Shown here in pieces: positions 7,601 to 9,514 of a stretch of DNA of 9,514 nt. Each line of letters begins with the position of its first letter. Positions within the stretch are counted from its first letter, which is position 1. A program made the translations under genes and the position numbers. The stretch covers positions 1-9,514 of the forward strand of contig CALLNA010000175.1 of NCBI GenBank assembly GCA_938005655.1, read 5' to 3'. Below the pieces are notes generated by a model, which ran no database searches, was not told the DNA's origin, and was given only the letters and a program-made list of their open reading frames with translations. The stretch comes from an uncultured Novosphingobium sp. GTDB lineage: Bacteria; Pseudomonadota; Alphaproteobacteria; Sphingomonadales; Sphingomonadaceae.

Positions 7601-9280
7601 GGGGTCTTCCCGCGCAGCCAGAAGGACATTCCGCTCAGCCCCGAGGTCCGCGCCGCGCTGGGGATCGAGGCCGCCTCGGCCGATCCCGACACGCTGATCT
7701 CGGCGATCCTGACCGCGCCGGTCGATCTGCTGTGGTTCGGCGGGATCGGCACCTACCTCAAGGCTTCGGCCGAGAACGACGCCGCGGTGGGCGATCCCGC
7801 CAACGACGCGGTGCGGGTCGACGGCGCGGCGGTCCGCGCCCGGGTGGTGGGCGAGGGCGCCAACCTCGGCTGCACCCAGGCCGGGCGGATCGAGTTCGCC
7901 CTGGTCGGCAGCGGCGGGGCCGGCGGCCGGATCGACACCGACTTCATCGACAATTCGGCCGGGGTCGACTGCTCGGACCACGAGGTCAACATCAAGATCG
8001 CGCTGGCCGCCGCCAGGCGCGCCGGGCGGCTCACCGAGCCGGGCCGGATCAAGCTGCTCGGCGCGATGACCGACGAGGTCGCCGCGCTGGTGCTGGAGGA
8101 CAACCGGCTCCAGGCGCTCGCCCTGTCGATCGCCGAATCGCGCAGCCCCCGCGCGATGGGCGCGCAGGTGCGGCTGATCGAGGCGCTGGAGGAGACCGGC
8201 CAGCTCGACCGCAGGACCGAGGGCCTGGCCGACAGCGCCAGCCTGGCCCGCCGCGCCGCCGAGGGGCGCGGCCTGACCCGGCCCGAGCTGGCCGTGCTGC
8301 TGTCCAGCGCCAAGCTCGCCTTGCAGGCCGCGATCGAGGACAGCGCCCTGCCCGACGATCCCGGCCTGACCGCGGACCTGGTCGCCTCCTTCCCCGCCGC
8401 GATGCGGCGCAAGTTCCGCACCGAGATCGAGGGCCACCGGCTGCGGCGCGAGATCGTCGCGACGGTCCTCGCCAACCGGCTGGTCAACCGGCTCGGCATG
8501 CTGAACCCCTTCGAGCTGGCCGAGGAGGAGGGCATGGGCCTGGCCCAGGTCGCCGCCGCCTTCGTCGCGGCCGAGCGCCTGTTCGGCATGGCCGCGATCT
8601 GGGCCCAGATCGAGGAGGCGCCGATGGGCGAGGCCGCCCGGGTCCTGCTGTTCCACCGCGCGGCCGAGGCGTTGCGCGCGCATATGGCCGGGCTGCTCCG
8701 CGCCGGCGGCGGCTCGCTGGTGCCGAGCGCCCTGGTCGCGGCCGTGGGCCCGGCGGTCGGCCGGATCACCGCCAAGGTCGACAACCTGCTGACCGGCGAG
8801 GCCCTGGCTCAGTCGTTGCGCCTGCGCCGCGCGCTGACCGAGGGCGGCGCGCCCGACCGCGAGGCCGGGGCGGTCGCCCGCCTGTTCGACCTGTCCGGGG
8901 TCATCGGCATCGCCCGCCTCGCCGGGGAGACCGGGCAGGACCCGATCTCCACCACCCGCGCCTTCACCGGGCTCGGCCAGGCCCTGGCGCTCGACTGGGC
9001 CCATGCCGCGGCCGACCGGCTCAGCCCGTCGGACCCGTGGGAGCGCCTGCTCGTCGCGGGCCTGGCGCGCGATTTCCAGCAGATGCGGCTCGACTTCCTC
9101 CAGCGCAACGCGCGGCGCAAGGAGGAGCCGCTCGCCCTGGTCGAGGCCTGGCTGGCGCAGCATGCCGCCGCGATCGCCCGGTTCCGCGCCATGCTGGACC
9201 GCGCCCAGGCCGCGCCCGAGGTGACGCCGGCCATGCTCGCGCGGATCGCCGCCCAGGCGCGGACCCTGCTTGGGCAATGA
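4664..9280 (+). CDS. gdhB: NAD-specific glutamate dehydrogenase, large (GDH-180) class
   Basis: 1538 residues from the ATG at 4664, the normal size for the ~180-kDa NAD-GDH class of proteobacteria and streptomycetes. It catalyses L-glutamate + NAD + water to 2-oxoglutarate + ammonium + NADH, a catabolic link from amino acids to the TCA cycle. The N-terminal half carries regulatory ACT-like modules: INDDMPFLVDS (67-77), the WVPRDTIS stretch (about 366-373) and KLYRRNGTLTLSDAVPALEN from 506. The catalytic part begins near 720 with RGGLRWSDR (740-748), then PTGAKGGF with the putative catalytic Lys776; the NAD-binding site includes GCGDMSGDVFGNG (911-923), GGIGTYLK (1026-1033), GEGANLG (1063-1069) and DNSAGVDCSDHEVNIK (1096-1111). 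A helical C-terminal domain follows. Characterised members are allosterically controlled (for example by arginine or citrate); whether this one is cannot be read here. No frameshift seen. The symbol follows Pseudomonas usage. Confidence 0.97.
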   Translation: MTKADATIAKRLQAGVLPGETRFARAELAAATALVMKAAQRRQPGETAMAHETVSGGERRFTRFAVINDDMPFLVDSLAGVFAAHGLAIDRLVHPVVSVLRDKAGRLTGIDRTGTPESLIYLEVPRADARTRRALLEDLDAALAAVRVAVADWPRMQAAMAADGEALAGADPESAELLRWFKDGALTQLGHVVRRRDGRLDEPLGLCREGGALLSPESYALAFDWFAAPGNRAPLIVKSNLVSPVHRRVPLDLFILPVVARGRVSALSVHAGIWTSAALATPPDRVPRMRVQLAALMKQLGFDPRGHAGKALTHALTSLPHDLLIGFSPADLARVATAMMSLVDRPRPKVVLVCSALQRHLFAFVWVPRDTISSGVRHQVMAMLEEATGTPVLDWSLAVEGNALALMRFSLDIASCRETPEEADLDDRLTLLVRGWADAVESELRASMPEGRAAAIALRYAEAFPQGYRSAYGPAEAARDIIRLHGEGGARLYALPGDPDGEVRIKLYRRNGTLTLSDAVPALENFGFKVVEEVSTLLGESGLGAIHDFRLVPPAGAEVLARAATIEAALAAVIEGQAEDDAFNRLIVANALAPDEANGLRACFRYLRQTGLTFAIATAVDALERAPAVTRAILDLFLARHDPRFAGDRSKAEDEAAMRIHEGLAGVAAINDDRMLRRFRAVIEAIVRTNVFTPAGREALAFKLDPSLVPGLPKPVPWREIFVYSRRVEGVHLRAGPVARGGLRWSDRRDDYRTEVLGLMKAQRVKNAVIVPTGAKGGFYPKQLPNPAADREGWLAEGKASYQVFVRALLSLTDNLVGGKVVHPAGMVVRDGDDPYFVVAADKGTATFSDTANAIAAEFDFWLDDAFASGGSKGYDHKAMGITARGAWLSVRRHFLELGVDVQAEPVRVVGCGDMSGDVFGNGMLLSQAIKLVAAFDHRHIFLDPDPDPARSWAERARLFALPRSSWADYDAGLISKGGGVFPRSQKDIPLSPEVRAALGIEAASADPDTLISAILTAPVDLLWFGGIGTYLKASAENDAAVGDPANDAVRVDGAAVRARVVGEGANLGCTQAGRIEFALVGSGGAGGRIDTDFIDNSAGVDCSDHEVNIKIALAAARRAGRLTEPGRIKLLGAMTDEVAALVLEDNRLQALALSIAESRSPRAMGAQVRLIEALEETGQLDRRTEGLADSASLARRAAEGRGLTRPELAVLLSSAKLALQAAIEDSALPDDPGLTADLVASFPAAMRRKFRTEIEGHRLRREIVATVLANRLVNRLGMLNPFELAEEEGMGLAQVAAAFVAAERLFGMAAIWAQIEEAPMGEAARVLLFHRAAEALRAHMAGLLRAGGGSLVPSALVAAVGPAVGRITAKVDNLLTGEALAQSLRLRRALTEGGAPDREAGAVARLFDLSGVIGIARLAGETGQDPISTTRAFTGLGQALALDWAHAAADRLSPSDPWERLLVAGLARDFQQMRLDFLQRNARRKEEPLALVEAWLAQHAAAIARFRAMLDRAQAAPEVTPAMLARIAAQARTLLGQ

Positions 9281-9303
9281 TCCGGGCTCGGCCAATGACC
9301 GGG
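9275..9303 (+). repeat. Short direct repeat and weak hairpin at the end of the GDH gene
   Basis: CAATGATCCGGG (9275-9286) recurs as CAATGACCGGG (9293-9303), offset by 18 bp and differing by one missing T. The same segment can fold: TGATCC (9278-9283, containing the stop codon) pairs with GGATCA (9302-9307). There is no T-run afterwards, so it is not a typical intrinsic terminator. The rest of the 87-bp gap to the next gene holds only a lone TTGACG (9333-9338) without a convincing -10. Confidence 0.5.
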
Positions 9304-9367
9304 ATCAATGCAGGCGATTGCCATCACAAGCATTGACGGTTCCCGTAATTTCGCCAAACGAGCCGTC

Positions 9368-9514
9368 ATGAGCAAAGCAGACGTCGTCATCGTCGGGGCA
9401 GGTCACGGCGGCGCGCAGTGCGCGATCGCCCTGCGCCAGAACGGGTTCACCGGCCGCGTGGTCATGGTCGGGCGCGAGCCCGAGCCGCCCTATGAGCGCC
9501 CCCCGCTCTCCAAG
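9368..9514 (+). CDS. Ferredoxin-reductase-type FAD/NAD(P) oxidoreductase, N-terminal fragment
   Basis: The first 49 codons are present; the gene continues beyond the right edge. The start (MSKADVVIVGAGHGGAQCA) is a classic Rossmann beta-alpha-beta FAD-binding fold with GAGHGG at 10-15. It is followed by GRVVMVGREPEPPYERPPLSK (split at 29-49), whose E-x-x-x-PYERPPLSK motif marks the putidaredoxin/rhodocoxin reductase family. These flavoproteins pass electrons from NAD(P)H to a [2Fe-2S] ferredoxin, often for a cytochrome P450 or a Rieske oxygenase. The redox partner is not visible. The 87-bp gap after glutamate dehydrogenase leaves open whether it belongs to the same transcript. No strong ribosome-binding site is seen. 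Confidence 0.93.
   Translation, partial: MSKADVVIVGAGHGGAQCAIALRQNGFTGRVVMVGREPEPPYERPPLSK

Noticed and set aside
6137..9295. Open frame of 1052 codons on the minus strand opposite glutamate dehydrogenase
   Set aside because: It has low-complexity Arg/Gly/Ala/Gln-rich composition and no recognisable domain, and it mirrors the strong third-position GC bias of the real gene, which removes stops on the opposite strand.
9278..9307. Rho-independent terminator after glutamate dehydrogenase
   Set aside because: The stem is only 6 bp with a bulge above it and is followed by ATGCAGG rather than a run of T.
4141..9336. Plus-strand open frame of 1731 codons in another frame
   Set aside because: It is extremely rich in Arg, Gly, Ala and Pro without any domain and overlaps two genes with full family motifs. 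It is a frame shadow, longer than the real gene only because stops are rare.
9333..9361. Promoter for the FAD oxidoreductase (TTGACG then AAACGA)
   Set aside because: The -10 hexamer at proper spacing is a poor match and the AT-rich TAATTT is far too close to the -35.

Overview
The window is a stretch of very GC-rich bacterial chromosome. Protein content points to an alphaproteobacterium, most likely of the Sphingomonadales: a giant (~180 kDa class) NAD-glutamate dehydrogenase, a Cys-containing TPR secretory protein of a kind I associate with sphingomonads, a small membrane protein paired with an XRE-type regulator, and short GC-rich intergenic gaps. The lineage is an inference from gene content and composition, not from a marker tree.

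Layout. (1) 1-1265, minus strand: the N-terminal two thirds of threonyl-tRNA synthetase (thrS), running off the left edge. (2) 1266-1381: a 116-bp divergent intergenic region with two copies of a dyad, GT[A/C]AA-N6-TTGAC, whose starts are 31 bp apart. They overlie candidate promoters for both directions. (3) 1382-1956, plus strand: a two-gene cassette of lower GC content, a predicted four-helix membrane protein followed by a 63-residue helix-turn-helix regulator. (4) 1985-9280, plus strand: four tightly packed genes, namely an ABHD10-like alpha/beta hydrolase, an exported TPR protein, a luciferase-like (LLM) flavin oxidoreductase and NAD-glutamate dehydrogenase. Gaps are 19 bp, a 4-bp ATGA overlap and 27 bp, so they probably form one transcript, possibly continuing from the regulator cassette 28 bp upstream. 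(5) 9368-9514, plus strand: the first 49 codons of a ferredoxin-reductase-type FAD oxidoreductase, cut by the right edge.

Most of the window is ordinary core metabolism: Thr-tRNA charging, and oxidative deamination of glutamate to 2-oxoglutarate with NAD. The part most worth a second look is the membrane-protein/HTH cassette with its tandem operator-like dyads. Their position suggests autoregulation and possible influence on thrS. I saw no RNA gene, CRISPR array, insertion sequence, phage gene or convincing rho-independent terminator. No new defence or mobile system is evident.
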